Positions 54,878 through 63,804 of a stretch of 64,000 bases of DNA are shown here, piece by piece. The stretch is from Mesorhizobium sp. L-8-3 (lineage in GTDB: Bacteria; Pseudomonadota; Alphaproteobacteria; Rhizobiales; Rhizobiaceae), in NCBI RefSeq assembly GCF_016756615.1, contig NZ_AP023262.1, positions 2,667,501 to 2,731,500 of the forward strand, in the 5' to 3' direction. Within the stretch, counting starts at the first letter, position 1. Each line of letters starts with the position of its first letter. The notes under the pieces are model-generated. The model was given only the letters and a program-made list of their open reading frames with translations. It was not told the origin of the DNA and ran no database searches. The position numbers and the translations under genes were made by a program.

Positions 54878-56539
54878 ATGAGAACTACGATACCGGCCTA
54901 TATAGCAGCAGGGATGACCATCGGACTGCTCGGCAGCTCCGCCGTCGTCCAGGCGCAGGATCAGGCGAAACCGAACATTCTCTTCATCGTCTCGGACGAC
55001 ACCGGCTACGGTGATCTCGGTCCCTACGGCGGCGGAGAGGGACGCGGCATGCCGACGCCGAGCATCGACAAGCTGGCGGCCGAAGGCATGACCTTCTTCT
55101 CCTTCTACGCTCAACCCAGCTGCACGCCCGGCCGTGCAGCAATGCAGACGGGACGCATCCCAAACCGCAGCGGCATGACCACGGTGGCTTTCCAAGGCCA
55201 GGGCGGCGGCTTGCCGGCGGCCGAATGGACGCTCGCCTCCGTGCTGAAGCAGGGCGGCTACAAGACCTATTTCACCGGCAAGTGGCATCTGGGCGAGGCA
55301 GACTATGCATTGCCCAACGCCCAGGGCTACGACGTGATGAAATATGCCGGGCTCTATCACCTGAACGCCTATACCTATGGCGATCCGACGTGGTTCCCCG
55401 ATATGGATCCCGCACTCAGGGAAATGTTCCAGAAGGTCACCAAGGGCGCCCTGTCCGGAAATGCAGGCGAGCCTGTGAAAGAGGATTTCAAGATCAACGG
55501 ACAATATGTCGACACGCCCGTGGTCGACGGCAAGGAAGGCGTCGTCGGTATCCCGTTCTTCGACGGTTATGTCGAGAAGGCCGCCTTGGAGTTCCTCGAC
55601 GATGCGGCAAAGACGCCGAACCAACCCTTCTTCATCAATGTGAACTTCATGAAGGTGCATCAGCCGAACATGCCGGCGCCCGAGTTCGAGCACAAATCGC
55701 TCTCCAAGTCGAAATATGCCGACTCGGTGATGGAGCTCGACACCCGTATCGGCCGCATCATGGACAAGCTGCGCGAAACCGGCATGGATAAGAACACGCT
55801 GGTTTTCTACACGACCGACAACGGCGCATGGCAGGATGTTTACCCGGATGCCGGCTATACTCCGTTCCGGGGCACCAAGGGCACCGTGCGCGAGGGCGGC
55901 AATCGTGTTCCCGCCATTGCGGTGTGGCCGGGCAAGACCAAGCCGGGCGTCAAGAACCACGAGATCCTGGGCGGACTCGACCTCATGGCGACCTTCGCTT
56001 CCGCAGCCGGCGTGAAACTTCCGGAGAACGACCGCGAAGGTAAGCCGATCATCTTCGACAGCTTCGATATGACGCCGGTTCTGACGGGAGCCGGCCCTTC
56101 GCCGCGCAAGGAGTGGTTCTACTTCACCGAGAACGAGCTGACGCCCGGCGCAGCGCGCGTGGGCAACTACAAGGCGGTGTTCAACCTGCGCGGCGACGAC
56201 GGAGCCTCGACAGGCGGTCTTGCGGTCGATTCCAACCTGGGCTGGAAAGGTGCCGAGAAATACGTCGCGACGGTGCCCCAGGTGTTCGACCTGTGGCAGG
56301 ATCCGCAGGAACGCTACGACATCTTCATGAACAACTATACCGAGCGGACCTGGACCATGGTGACGATTTCGGACGCGATCCAGAAACTGATGAAGACCTA
56401 TGTCAAATATCCGCCCCGAAAGCTGCAAAGCGAATCCTATAGCGGTCCGGTCACGCTCACGAACTACCAGCGCTTCCAGTGGGTACGCGATCAACTCGAC
56501 AAGGAAGGTGTAACGATCGCACTGCCGACCGGAAATTGA
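54878..56539 (+). CDS. exported type I sulfatase (arylsulfatase family)
   Basis: A 553-residue protein with a signal peptide (about 1-27, '...VVQA'). The sulfatase signature C82-T-P-G-R86 carries the Cys that is turned into formylglycine; 'SDDTGYGDLGPYGG' binds the metal and 'GKWHLGE' is the second signature. It would remove sulfate from an organic sulfate ester outside the cytoplasm. Clear ribosome-binding site (cgaggagg). No formylglycine-generating enzyme is in the window. Followed by a 12-bp hairpin and the HAD gene. Confidence 0.92.
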   Translation: MRTTIPAYIAAGMTIGLLGSSAVVQAQDQAKPNILFIVSDDTGYGDLGPYGGGEGRGMPTPSIDKLAAEGMTFFSFYAQPSCTPGRAAMQTGRIPNRSGMTTVAFQGQGGGLPAAEWTLASVLKQGGYKTYFTGKWHLGEADYALPNAQGYDVMKYAGLYHLNAYTYGDPTWFPDMDPALREMFQKVTKGALSGNAGEPVKEDFKINGQYVDTPVVDGKEGVVGIPFFDGYVEKAALEFLDDAAKTPNQPFFINVNFMKVHQPNMPAPEFEHKSLSKSKYADSVMELDTRIGRIMDKLRETGMDKNTLVFYTTDNGAWQDVYPDAGYTPFRGTKGTVREGGNRVPAIAVWPGKTKPGVKNHEILGGLDLMATFASAAGVKLPENDREGKPIIFDSFDMTPVLTGAGPSPRKEWFYFTENELTPGAARVGNYKAVFNLRGDDGASTGGLAVDSNLGWKGAEKYVATVPQVFDLWQDPQERYDIFMNNYTERTWTMVTISDAIQKLMKTYVKYPPRKLQSESYSGPVTLTNYQRFQWVRDQLDKEGVTIALPTGN

Positions 56540-56546
56540 CGCGACC

Positions 56547-56573
56547 GCGTGCCCCGGCCCGGCCGGGGCACGC
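56547..56573 (+). terminator. 12-bp GC hairpin inside the sulfatase operon
   Basis: 'gcgtgccccggc' and 'gccggggcacgc' form a perfect stem with a 3-base loop, directly after the sulfatase stop and before the HAD gene. There is no T run. The same geometry occurs at 27717-27743. Confidence 0.5.
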
Positions 56574-56611
56574 ATCTCGAGCTACGGCACCGCCCCTTGC
56601 GAGATTGCGAC

Positions 56612-57649
56612 ATGAAGCCGAACCTTTCCATCCCGTCCTTGAACCGGCGCTCGTTGCTGTCGGCGATGACCGCTTTTTCCCTGTTTGCCGCTTTGCCCGA
56701 CCTTGCCGGTGAGGCATTGGCCGCAGACGATCCGCTGCCATCCTGGAACGACACAGGGCCCAAGGTCGCCATACGCGATTTCGTCGATAAGGTGACCAAG
56801 GAGGGTTCGCCCGACTTTGTCCCGGAGCCGGAACGCATTGCCGTGTTCGACAATGACGGCACACTATGGGTCGAGCAACCGATGTACACGCAACTCGCCT
56901 TCGCCCTCGATCGGGTGAAGCAGGAAGCGCCGTCGCATCCGGAATGGACCACGACGCAGCCGTTCAAGGCGGCACTCGAGGGCGATATGAAGACGCTCGC
57001 GGCGAGCGGCGAAAAGGGCCTCGTCGAGCTCATCATGGCGACCCATTCCGGGATGACCGTCGCCGAGTTCGAGACGATCGTGTCCACCTGGCTTGCCGAA
57101 GCACGCGACCAGCGTTTCAAGCGCCCCTACACCGAACTCGTCTATCAGCCGATGCTCGAACTGCTCGCCTATCTGCGAGCCAACGGCTTCACGACGTTCA
57201 TCGTTTCGGGCGGCGGTATCGAGTTCATGCGACCGTGGAGCGAGCAGATCTACGGAGTTCCGCCCGACCAGGTCGTGGGCTCCTCGATCAAGACCCAGTT
57301 CGAGATGCGCGATGGCATCCCGACGCTGTTCCGGCTGCCCGAGATCAATTTCGTCAACGATGGCGCGGGAAAGCCGGTCGGCATCAACGAGCATATCGGC
57401 CTTCGCCCGATCGCGGCCTTCGGCAATTCCGACGGCGACCTCGAGATGCTGCAGTGGGCAACTCTGGGCGCCGGCCCCGGCTTCGGCCTGATCGTTCACC
57501 ACACGGATGCGCAACGCGAATTCGCCTATGATCGGAAGTCGTCCTTCGGGCATCTGGACAAGGCCCTGGACGCGGCTTCGGTGAACCAGTGGACGGTCGT
57601 CGATATGAAGATGGACTGGAAGACCGTCTTTCCGTTCGAGCAGAAGTAG
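56612..57649 (+). CDS. exported HAD-superfamily phosphatase
   Basis: A 345-residue protein with an N-terminal export signal ('NRRSLLSAMTAFSLFAAL', about residues 10-35). The HAD motifs are 'VFDNDGTLW' (nucleophile Asp), 'IVSGGG', a Lys in 'GSSIKTQ' and 'FGNSDGDLEM'. The phosphate-transfer centre is complete. It follows the sulfatase by 72 bases and precedes the octaheme gene; HAD, sulfatase and multiheme proteins are often found together in marine and soil bacteria, for reasons not well explained. Confidence 0.88.
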   Translation: MKPNLSIPSLNRRSLLSAMTAFSLFAALPDLAGEALAADDPLPSWNDTGPKVAIRDFVDKVTKEGSPDFVPEPERIAVFDNDGTLWVEQPMYTQLAFALDRVKQEAPSHPEWTTTQPFKAALEGDMKTLAASGEKGLVELIMATHSGMTVAEFETIVSTWLAEARDQRFKRPYTELVYQPMLELLAYLRANGFTTFIVSGGGIEFMRPWSEQIYGVPPDQVVGSSIKTQFEMRDGIPTLFRLPEINFVNDGAGKPVGINEHIGLRPIAAFGNSDGDLEMLQWATLGAGPGFGLIVHHTDAQREFAYDRKSSFGHLDKALDAASVNQWTVVDMKMDWKTVFPFEQK

Positions 57650-57795
57650 TCTCCGGCGTGGATGGCGGGCTTGTCTGCAGCTTCGCGCAAGAAAAGCCGC
57701 TTCCGGGTGTGGTCATGCGTCTGGGGGGATCCGAGGCTCGCGCCAACGGTGTCCTGCCAGACGAACGCATCCCCGGTGTGAGTGCGATCCGCAAC

Positions 57796-60057
57796 ATGCG
57801 ACGTCGAAACATCCTCCTGTCGGCAATACTGCTAGGCGCCCTGACCGCGTGGTCGGGCGGCATTGGCAGGGCCGCCGAACTGCCGGGCTTTGCGGGCACG
57901 CCGGTATGCGGTACCTGTCACGCCCCGCAGGCAAGGGACTGGGCCAACTCCCATCACAGATGGGCGCTGACCGAGCCGACAGCCGAGACCGTGCTTGGCG
58001 ATTTCGCCGAGGCGACCCTTGATCATAAAGGGCTGACTTCGCGCTTCTTCACGAAAGAGGGGCGATATTTCGTCGAGACGGATGGGGCGGACGGCAAGCC
58101 GGGGACCTTCGAGATAAAATACGTCGTCGGCGTCGCTCCGCTGCAGCAATATCTCGTCGAACTCGATCGCGGACGCCTTCAGCCCCTCGATCTCGCCTGG
58201 GATACGGTTCGCGGGCGCTGGTTCCACCTCTATCCCGACGAGGACGTATCGGCCGGCAACGGCCTGCACTGGACCGGTTCCTACAAGAACTGGCAGGCGC
58301 GCTGCGCAGTTTGCCACCAGACCGACTTCCGCAAGAACTATGATCCGTCCACCCATGCCTATCGCAGCGAGTGGAGCGAGTTGACGGTCGGCTGCGAAGC
58401 CTGTCACGGGCCGGGGGATGCCCATGTCGCGTGGGCGCAGAGGCGACCGGATTTCGATCCGGCGGCCTTTACGAATATCGATGGGCACGGGCTGCTACGT
58501 CCCGAAGCGAAAGACCGGCAGGCAACCGAGCAGAATATGTGCGGGCCTTGCCATTCGCGGCGCGAAGCAATGGGCGGCGACAGCACATCGCCTCAAGCGA
58601 CCTTCGGCGACCACTACAACCTCATGACGCTTGGAAACGGGCTCTATTTCCCCGACGGCCAGCAGCATGACGAAGTCTACATTCTGGGCTCCTTCCTCCA
58701 GTCCAAGATGCACGCCAAGGGTGTGACTTGCACAAACTGCCATGATGCCCACTCAGGCGGGCTGGTCGCGGAAGGAAATGCCGTCTGTACCCAATGTCAC
58801 AACGAGGCGGGACGAACCGATTTTCCGTCGCTGAAGCCGGCGAACTACGATTCGCCGGACCACCATCATCACCCGGAGGCAAGCGATGGCGCACGCTGCG
58901 TCAGTTGCCATATGCCCGGGCGCAACTACATGGTTGTCGATAGCAGGCGTGACCATTTCTTCCGGGTGCCGGATCCGCTGCTGTCCGATAAGGTCGGCTC
59001 CCCCGATGCCTGCCTTTCATGTCATTCCGCGAAGTCGGCCGCCTGGGCGGCGGACAACATAAGGCGATGGGCACCGGACCTGTCCAGTGCGGCTTCCACG
59101 CTGGCGGAGACACTCGCCGTCGCGCGGCGAGAAGGGATTACACAAAAGACGTTCGACGATCTGATCGCCGTCGCCAACGACCGGTCGCGTGCTGCGGTCG
59201 AACGCGCCACCGCGGCGCGGGAGATCGGCGATCAGGCCGACCCTGCGACGGCCGTGGCACTTGTCGAGCTCCTCTCCGATGAGAGCGAGATAGTGCGCGC
59301 TGCGGCCGTTCGTCTGTGGCGGTCGGCCCCCGCCGCCGATCGTGTCGCACGGCTCGAGCCGCTGCTCGCCGATCCTGTCGCGGTGGTGCGTGTTGCGGCG
59401 GCCCTGGAACTGTCGAATGTGTCTCCCGATGCATTGCCGGCCGACCGGCGAGAAGCCCTGGCGGCGGCGCTGGCGGAATTGAAGGCGACCATGGAAGCGA
59501 AAGCCGACTTTCCCGAAGGCCAGTTGGCAATCGGCGGCCTGGCGATGGCGACCCGCAACTGGGATGCGGCGCAGGCCGCTTTCGCCGAAGCGACCTTGAT
59601 GGATCCGCAACTCATCCAAGCCTGGCAGGCGCGAGCGAACATTGCGGCCGCCCTGGGCTTTGCCGTTGAGGCCACCGCGATCCTTGCCGATGCGCACGCC
59701 AAGAACCCGGACGACGTCACTATTGCGGCGCAACTCTCCCAGTTCCTGATGAATCAGGGCCGAGCCGACGACGCGATCCCGGTGCTGAGGGAGGTCGTTG
59801 CGGCCGATGCGGGCAATCAGGATATGAGGATCACGCTTGCCCTGGCGCTGCTGCAAACCGGCGACCTCGCCTCGGCGGCAGCCGAGATCGGGGTTTTGCG
59901 CGCCGCATCGCCGGAAAGGGCGGAAGTACTCGTGCTTCTGGCACTTTGGCAGGCCGCGTCCGGCGATCTTGCCGGCGCGCGCGAAACGGCAAAGGAAACA
60001 GCGCGGCGCTATCCTGGTATGCGCTTGCCCCCGCCGCTTGATGCGCTTTCCCGGTAG
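57796..60057 (+). CDS. octaheme c-type cytochrome with HEAT-like and TPR repeats
   Basis: A 753-residue secreted protein with a signal peptide (about 1-31). It has eight C-x-x-C-H sites (CGTCH, CAVCH, CEACH, CGPCH, CTNCH, CTQCH, CVSCH, CLSCH) in the first 430 residues, with the cytochrome c554/NrfA-like spacing and a 'SPDHHHHPE'-type His cluster. Residues from about 470 to 560 look like HEAT repeats and 600-740 like TPR repeats. Electron transfer by a multiheme protein that docks other proteins through the repeats is the best guess. The start at 57796 opens the signal peptide; no strong ribosome-binding site is visible. Confidence 0.88.
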   Translation: MRRRNILLSAILLGALTAWSGGIGRAAELPGFAGTPVCGTCHAPQARDWANSHHRWALTEPTAETVLGDFAEATLDHKGLTSRFFTKEGRYFVETDGADGKPGTFEIKYVVGVAPLQQYLVELDRGRLQPLDLAWDTVRGRWFHLYPDEDVSAGNGLHWTGSYKNWQARCAVCHQTDFRKNYDPSTHAYRSEWSELTVGCEACHGPGDAHVAWAQRRPDFDPAAFTNIDGHGLLRPEAKDRQATEQNMCGPCHSRREAMGGDSTSPQATFGDHYNLMTLGNGLYFPDGQQHDEVYILGSFLQSKMHAKGVTCTNCHDAHSGGLVAEGNAVCTQCHNEAGRTDFPSLKPANYDSPDHHHHPEASDGARCVSCHMPGRNYMVVDSRRDHFFRVPDPLLSDKVGSPDACLSCHSAKSAAWAADNIRRWAPDLSSAASTLAETLAVARREGITQKTFDDLIAVANDRSRAAVERATAAREIGDQADPATAVALVELLSDESEIVRAAAVRLWRSAPAADRVARLEPLLADPVAVVRVAAALELSNVSPDALPADRREALAAALAELKATMEAKADFPEGQLAIGGLAMATRNWDAAQAAFAEATLMDPQLIQAWQARANIAAALGFAVEATAILADAHAKNPDDVTIAAQLSQFLMNQGRADDAIPVLREVVAADAGNQDMRITLALALLQTGDLASAAAEIGVLRAASPERAEVLVLLALWQAASGDLAGARETAKETARRYPGMRLPPPLDALSR

Positions 60058-60060
60058 GGA

Positions 60061-60098
60061 GCGTACGCAGCATCGGATCCGGTGCCTTTGATGCTGCG
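60061..60098 (+). terminator. possible hairpin after the octaheme gene
   Basis: 'cgcagcat' (60066) pairs with 'atgctgcg' (ending 60098) around a 17-base loop. No T run follows, so terminator function is uncertain. Confidence 0.3.
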
Positions 60099-60172
60099 AC
60101 ATCGAAGGTCGGCTGCCGGCACGGCGCTCGCCCCTTGCAATGGCGGGTCGTTTTCGGCGGTTCGGGGCAGGA

Positions 60173-60910
60173 TCAGATGATCCCGCCATTTGCGCGCAGC
60201 ACCTGGCCGTTGATCCAGCCGCCATCGGGGCCGGCGAGGAAGGCGACGGTGGCGGCGATGTCCTGCGGTTGGCCAAGCCGCTCGAGCGGCGTGAGTTTCG
60301 TCAGGCGGTCGATGACCTCCTGAGGGTTCTGCAGGAAAAGTTCAGTTGCAGTCGGCCCGGGGGCGACCGCATTGACCGTGATGTTGCGGCCACGCAGCTC
60401 CTTTGAAAGCACGTGGGTCATCGCCTCGACGCCGGCCTTCGTCGCTGCGTAGACCGCGTAGCCGGGCTGGAGCAGACCGACCACGCTCGACGAGAAGCTG
60501 ATGATGCGGCCGCCGCTGCGCAGGCGCCTGGCCGCCTCGCGCAGGCCGTTGAAAACACCCTTGAGATTGATCGCGACCTGGCGGTCGAACAACTCGTCGC
60601 TCGCCTCGGCGATCGGCGAAAGCTGCATGATGCCGGCATTGTTCACCAGCACGTCGATCCTGCCGAAAGCAGCCTTCGCCGCGTCGAACATGCGCGCGAC
60701 CGCGGCAGGATCGCTCACGTCGGCCTGGGCGGTGATCGCCCGGCCGCCGGCCTTCTCGATCCTGGCCGCCAGCGCCTCCGCCGGACCGACGGACCCTGCA
60801 TAGTTGATGACGACCGTGAAGCCGTCCGCGGCGAGCCGCTCGGCGATCGCTGCCCCGATGCCGCGAGATGCCCCGGTCACGATGGCCACCTTGTTGCCGT
60901 TCTCGGACAT
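60173..60910 (-). CDS. short-chain dehydrogenase/reductase
   Basis: A 245-residue SDR. The cofactor site is 'TGASRGIGAA', followed by 'NNAGIM', the catalytic Ser in 'FSSSVV' and the Y-x-x-x-K in 'YAATKAG'. The C terminus 'PDGGWINGQVLRANGG' is typical. It likely reduces a ketone with NADPH. It is divergent from the LysR gene at 61025, with 114 bases between them, and is probably controlled by it. Confidence 0.93.
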   Translation of the reverse strand: MSENGNKVAIVTGASRGIGAAIAERLAADGFTVVINYAGSVGPAEALAARIEKAGGRAITAQADVSDPAAVARMFDAAKAAFGRIDVLVNNAGIMQLSPIAEASDELFDRQVAINLKGVFNGLREAARRLRSGGRIISFSSSVVGLLQPGYAVYAATKAGVEAMTHVLSKELRGRNITVNAVAPGPTATELFLQNPQEVIDRLTKLTPLERLGQPQDIAATVAFLAGPDGGWINGQVLRANGGII

Positions 60911-61024
60911 TGTCGTTCTCCTTGTCGAGACGCCTCGGCGCGTCGAGGGAGAAGATGCCCCATTTCAGTTGGCGGATAATTGGCCTAACATCGGCATCAC
61001 TGTCCGGGAAAATCGAATAAAGAC

Positions 61025-61915
61025 ATGGACCGTATCGAGGCCATGCGGGTTTTCGCCCGTGTTGCGGAAAGGCGCAGCTTCACGCTGGCGGCCGAAGACC
61101 TGGGCCTGCCGCGCTCGACGGTGACGGACGCGGTGAAGCAACTGGAGAAACGCCTCGGCGTTCGTCTGCTGCAGCGCACGACCCGCTTTGTCAGCCCGAC
61201 GCTGGACGGCGAGGCCTATCACCAGCGATGCCTAAGCATCCTCGCCGACATCGAGGATGCCGAAGGCGCCTTCGCCGGCGCCCGGCCCAAGGGCCGGTTG
61301 CGGGTCGACGTGCACGGCACGCTGGCCCGGCACTTCGTGCTTCCGGGTCTGCCAGAATTCCTGCGCAGCTATCCCGATATAGAATTCTACATGAGCGAAG
61401 GCGACCGGCTCGTCGATCTTGTCCGTGAAGGTATCGACTGCGTGCTGCGCGTCGGCGTTCCGCAGGACAGCGACATGGTTGCCCGCCGTGTTGCGATGCT
61501 GGACGAAGTGACACTGGCCGCGCCAGGCTATGTCGAGGTGCATGGACGGCCGGAGCATCCCGATGCGCTCGGAGGCCACCGGATGGTCGGCTTCCGTTCG
61601 TCGGCCACCGGAGGCTTGCTGCCCCTGGAATTCACCATTGCGGGCAAGGTTCACAATGTCACGCTGCCGGCGACGGTTTCGGTCAACGCCGCCGAAAGCT
61701 ATCTCGCAGCCGCCAGGCTCGGGTTGGGGGTGATCCAGATTCCGCGCTATCACGCAGACGCAGCCTTGAAATCGGGCGAACTGATCGAGGTGCTGGAACG
61801 ATTTCCGCCCACGCCGACGCCGGTTTCCGTGCTCTATCCCCGCAACCGTCAGCTCTCGCCGCGTGTGAGGGTCTTCATCGATTGGCTCGTTGCGGTCTTC
61901 GAGCGGCGTGCGTGA
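61025..61915 (+). CDS. LysR family transcriptional regulator
   Basis: A 296-residue activator/repressor. The HTH is 'SFTLAAEDLGLPRSTVTDAVKQLEKRLG' in part (residues about 18-45), then the linker helix and a periplasmic-binding-like effector domain ('GLPEFLRSYPDIEFYMSEGDR'). It belongs to the CrgA/PA2206-like group that often sits divergently from an SDR gene. Effector unknown. Confidence 0.93.
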   Translation: MDRIEAMRVFARVAERRSFTLAAEDLGLPRSTVTDAVKQLEKRLGVRLLQRTTRFVSPTLDGEAYHQRCLSILADIEDAEGAFAGARPKGRLRVDVHGTLARHFVLPGLPEFLRSYPDIEFYMSEGDRLVDLVREGIDCVLRVGVPQDSDMVARRVAMLDEVTLAAPGYVEVHGRPEHPDALGGHRMVGFRSSATGGLLPLEFTIAGKVHNVTLPATVSVNAAESYLAAARLGLGVIQIPRYHADAALKSGELIEVLERFPPTPTPVSVLYPRNRQLSPRVRVFIDWLVAVFERRA

Positions 61916-61929
61916 AGTCGTCCTTGCCC

Positions 61930-62373
61930 CTACCGGCTCGACATCCGCAACGCTGCAGGGTCTTCCTGGTCGGCTGCGTCGGATTGGTCTCGCATGATGG
62001 GGAACAGTGCTCGCAGGCGCGGATCGCGAAGCCACAGGCCGCCCCACATGAACAAGCCGAGATAGAGGCTGAACAGGATATGGGTGAAAAGCGGACTACC
62101 CGCGCGGATCTGGGTTGCCATCGCGCCGCCGAGCAGCGCCATCATCAGCACCGCGCCGAGCACGCTGGTGCGCGGGATCAGGTAAAGCACGAGACAGGCC
62201 AGTTCGATGATGCCGATGGTGAAGGCATAACCGGCGGGCCAGCCGAGCTGGGCCATGGTCTCTTCGGCCACCGGCATCTGGAGCAGCTTCGGCGAGATCG
62301 AGGCGCCGAGCATGAACAGGGCGAAAAGCCCGGTGAGAATTCGGCCGGTCCACAGCATCGCTGACGGGCTCAT
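61930..62373 (-). CDS. DoxX family membrane protein
   Basis: A 147-residue protein with four hydrophobic helices ('GRILTGLFALFMLGASISPK', 'AGYAFTIGIIELACLVLYLI', 'VLGAVLMMALLGGAM', 'HILFSLYLGLFMWGGLWL'). This is the layout of DoxX/DoxD-like quinone-interacting proteins. It is last in the ArsR-SRPBCC operon and overlaps the SRPBCC gene by 4 bases. Confidence 0.88.
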   Translation of the reverse strand: MSPSAMLWTGRILTGLFALFMLGASISPKLLQMPVAEETMAQLGWPAGYAFTIGIIELACLVLYLIPRTSVLGAVLMMALLGGAMATQIRAGSPLFTHILFSLYLGLFMWGGLWLRDPRLRALFPIMRDQSDAADQEDPAALRMSSR

Positions 62374-62855
62374 GTCGTTCTCCTGTAAGTGAGCAGAAAT
62401 TGCTCGAGGCGGGCGAAGGTGCCCGTCCATCCGTGGCGGTGTCCGGCAAGGCTCTCGTCGGATTTCAGACCCTGCTGCGTAAAATCCATCTGCGTCCGCC
62501 CATCTGGCAGTTCGATGAGGATGACGGTAACAAGCGTCTCGACCGGGACGCCGTCCTCGTGGTCGTCGCTCTCCCATCTGAAGCTGAAGACCAGCCGTTC
62601 CGGCGGCACCACTTCGCGATAGACGCCGCCCTGCCAGAGCACGCGATCCTCCGTCGTCGAGCGTAGGCAGGCACGCCAGCCGCCACCAGGGCGCAGGTCC
62701 TGTTCGGTGCTGACGGCAGGCCATTCGGGCGGCCCCAACCATGCGACCAGCATCTCCGGCTGGGACCAGGCGCGCCAGACCAGTTCGCGCGGCGCATCGA
62801 AGATGCGGCGCAGGGTCAGCGAGAGCGACGCAAGTCTGTCAGTGGCGGGAGCCAT
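62370..62855 (-). CDS. SRPBCC domain protein (AHSA1/CalC type)
   Basis: A 161-residue START-like fold protein: 'RIFDAPRELVWRAWSQPE' at the N terminus, 'WLGP', 'GGGWRACLRS', and the C-terminal 'HRHGWTGTFARLEQFL' are the family pattern. It may bind a hydrophobic ligand. It lies between an ArsR and a DoxX gene, overlapping both, a common trio in Proteobacteria. Start at 62855. Confidence 0.9.
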   Translation of the reverse strand: MAPATDRLASLSLTLRRIFDAPRELVWRAWSQPEMLVAWLGPPEWPAVSTEQDLRPGGGWRACLRSTTEDRVLWQGGVYREVVPPERLVFSFRWESDDHEDGVPVETLVTVILIELPDGRTQMDFTQQGLKSDESLAGHRHGWTGTFARLEQFLLTYRRTT

Positions 62856-63186
62856 CGTCGTTCCCCGATTGGATGTGCTTGAGATAGGCATCCAGCCGGT
62901 CGAAGCTCGATTCCCAGAAGTGGCGATACCTGTCGATCCAGTCGGCCATGTCCTTCATGGCCAGCGGCTCGAGCCTGGCCGGGCGCCATTGCGCCGTGCG
63001 GCTGCGGCTCACGAGGCCGGCATTCTCCAGCACTTTCAGATGACGCGAAATGGCCGGAAGGCTCATCGCGAAAGGCGCGGCGAGATCGTTCACCGATGTT
63101 TCCCCCTCGCTCAGCCGGGCAAGTATGGCACGGCGCGTAGGGTCGGCAAGAGCAGCGAACTGGGCGCTGAGCGGGTCGGAATGCAT
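62839..63186 (-). CDS. ArsR family transcriptional regulator
   Basis: A 115-residue winged-helix repressor ('LADPTRRAILARLSEGE', 'MSLPAISRHLKVLENAGLV'). It lacks the metal-binding Cys of ArsR/SmtB and belongs to the group that controls SRPBCC proteins. The start at 63186 is chosen because an ATG at 63210 would fall inside the palindrome at 63196-63221. First gene of the operon. Confidence 0.92.
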   Translation of the reverse strand: MHSDPLSAQFAALADPTRRAILARLSEGETSVNDLAAPFAMSLPAISRHLKVLENAGLVSRSRTAQWRPARLEPLAMKDMADWIDRYRHFWESSFDRLDAYLKHIQSGNDDGSRH

Positions 63187-63195
63187 GACGTGCCC

Positions 63196-63221
63196 TTTAT
63201 TTAACGACATCGTTAAATAAA
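63196..63221. promoter_or_regulatory. candidate ArsR operator
   Basis: 'tttatttaacg' and 'cgttaaataaa' form a perfect 11-bp inverted repeat with a 4-base spacer, 10 bases before the arsR start. The AT-rich symmetric form is typical of ArsR-family sites, so the operon is probably autoregulated. Confidence 0.65.
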
Positions 63222-63427
63222 GATCGAACCGGTGTCAAGGACACCACTGCCGGGCTTCGGGCGCGAACGCTGTGAGCGCGAAAGACGAAATGCAAGCGAC
63301 AAGCGCGGTCAACGCGCTCGGGTGCAAGGCTCCGTTGGCTCCGCCCAAACCGTTCGGGCCGGCCAATCCGGAGGCGCCGATGGCCAGCGCCATGCCGCCC
63401 GGCCAAGAAAATGCGTTCGGGCTGGCC

Positions 63428-63637
63428 CTATGCATCCGAGCCAAAGATACGAAAGACCCCCCGGGCCTTGCTTGGCAACAAGAAGTCGAGCAGATGCACG
63501 TTCCAGAAATCGCGTTCGCAGCTCTCGGCATGGGCAACAGGGATGGCTCCGCTGGTCCCCTGTTCGACGAACTCGTCTTGAGGCGGTGAATAGATCTTGC
63601 CCTGATCAAGCGAAAAGATGGTCTGCACCGGCAGCAT
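63428..63637 (-). CDS. 69-residue hypothetical protein
   Basis: A short ORF with a good ribosome-binding site (ggggaga, 8 bases before ATG 63637) and codon use like the neighbours. The sequence has no family I recognise ('SCERDFWNVHLLDFLLPSKA' is a notable helix-like part). The stretch from 63222 to 63427 downstream contains no other gene. Confidence 0.45.
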   Translation of the reverse strand: MLPVQTIFSLDQGKIYSPPQDEFVEQGTSGAIPVAHAESCERDFWNVHLLDFLLPSKARGVFRIFGSDA

Positions 63638-63661
63638 GTCAGCTTCTCCCCGAGCGCCTAT

Positions 63662-63703
63662 GGCGGTCTTTTCCCGAAACCGGGCCCCGATTTCGGGACC
63701 GCC
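63662..63703. repeat. 'cccgaaaccgg' palindromic repeat, copy 2
   Basis: Outer arms 'ggcggtc' and 'gaccgcc' enclose 'cccgaaa' and 'tttcggg'. The inner core is that of the element at 22378-22422, with different outer arms that still pair. Confidence 0.6.
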
Positions 63704-63804
63704 GCGGCCGTTGAGCGATGAGGATCATTGTCGCGGACGCGCCCGGTTTGCGTCCTTAAGCAAGGTCCAAAAGATTCCGAAAAGTTCCAAAAAGGGGATG
63801 CTTG

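Noticed and set aside
54546..54881. A 111-codon plus-strand ORF upstream of the sulfatase
   Set aside because: No ribosome-binding site, unusual codon pattern and no recognisable sequence.
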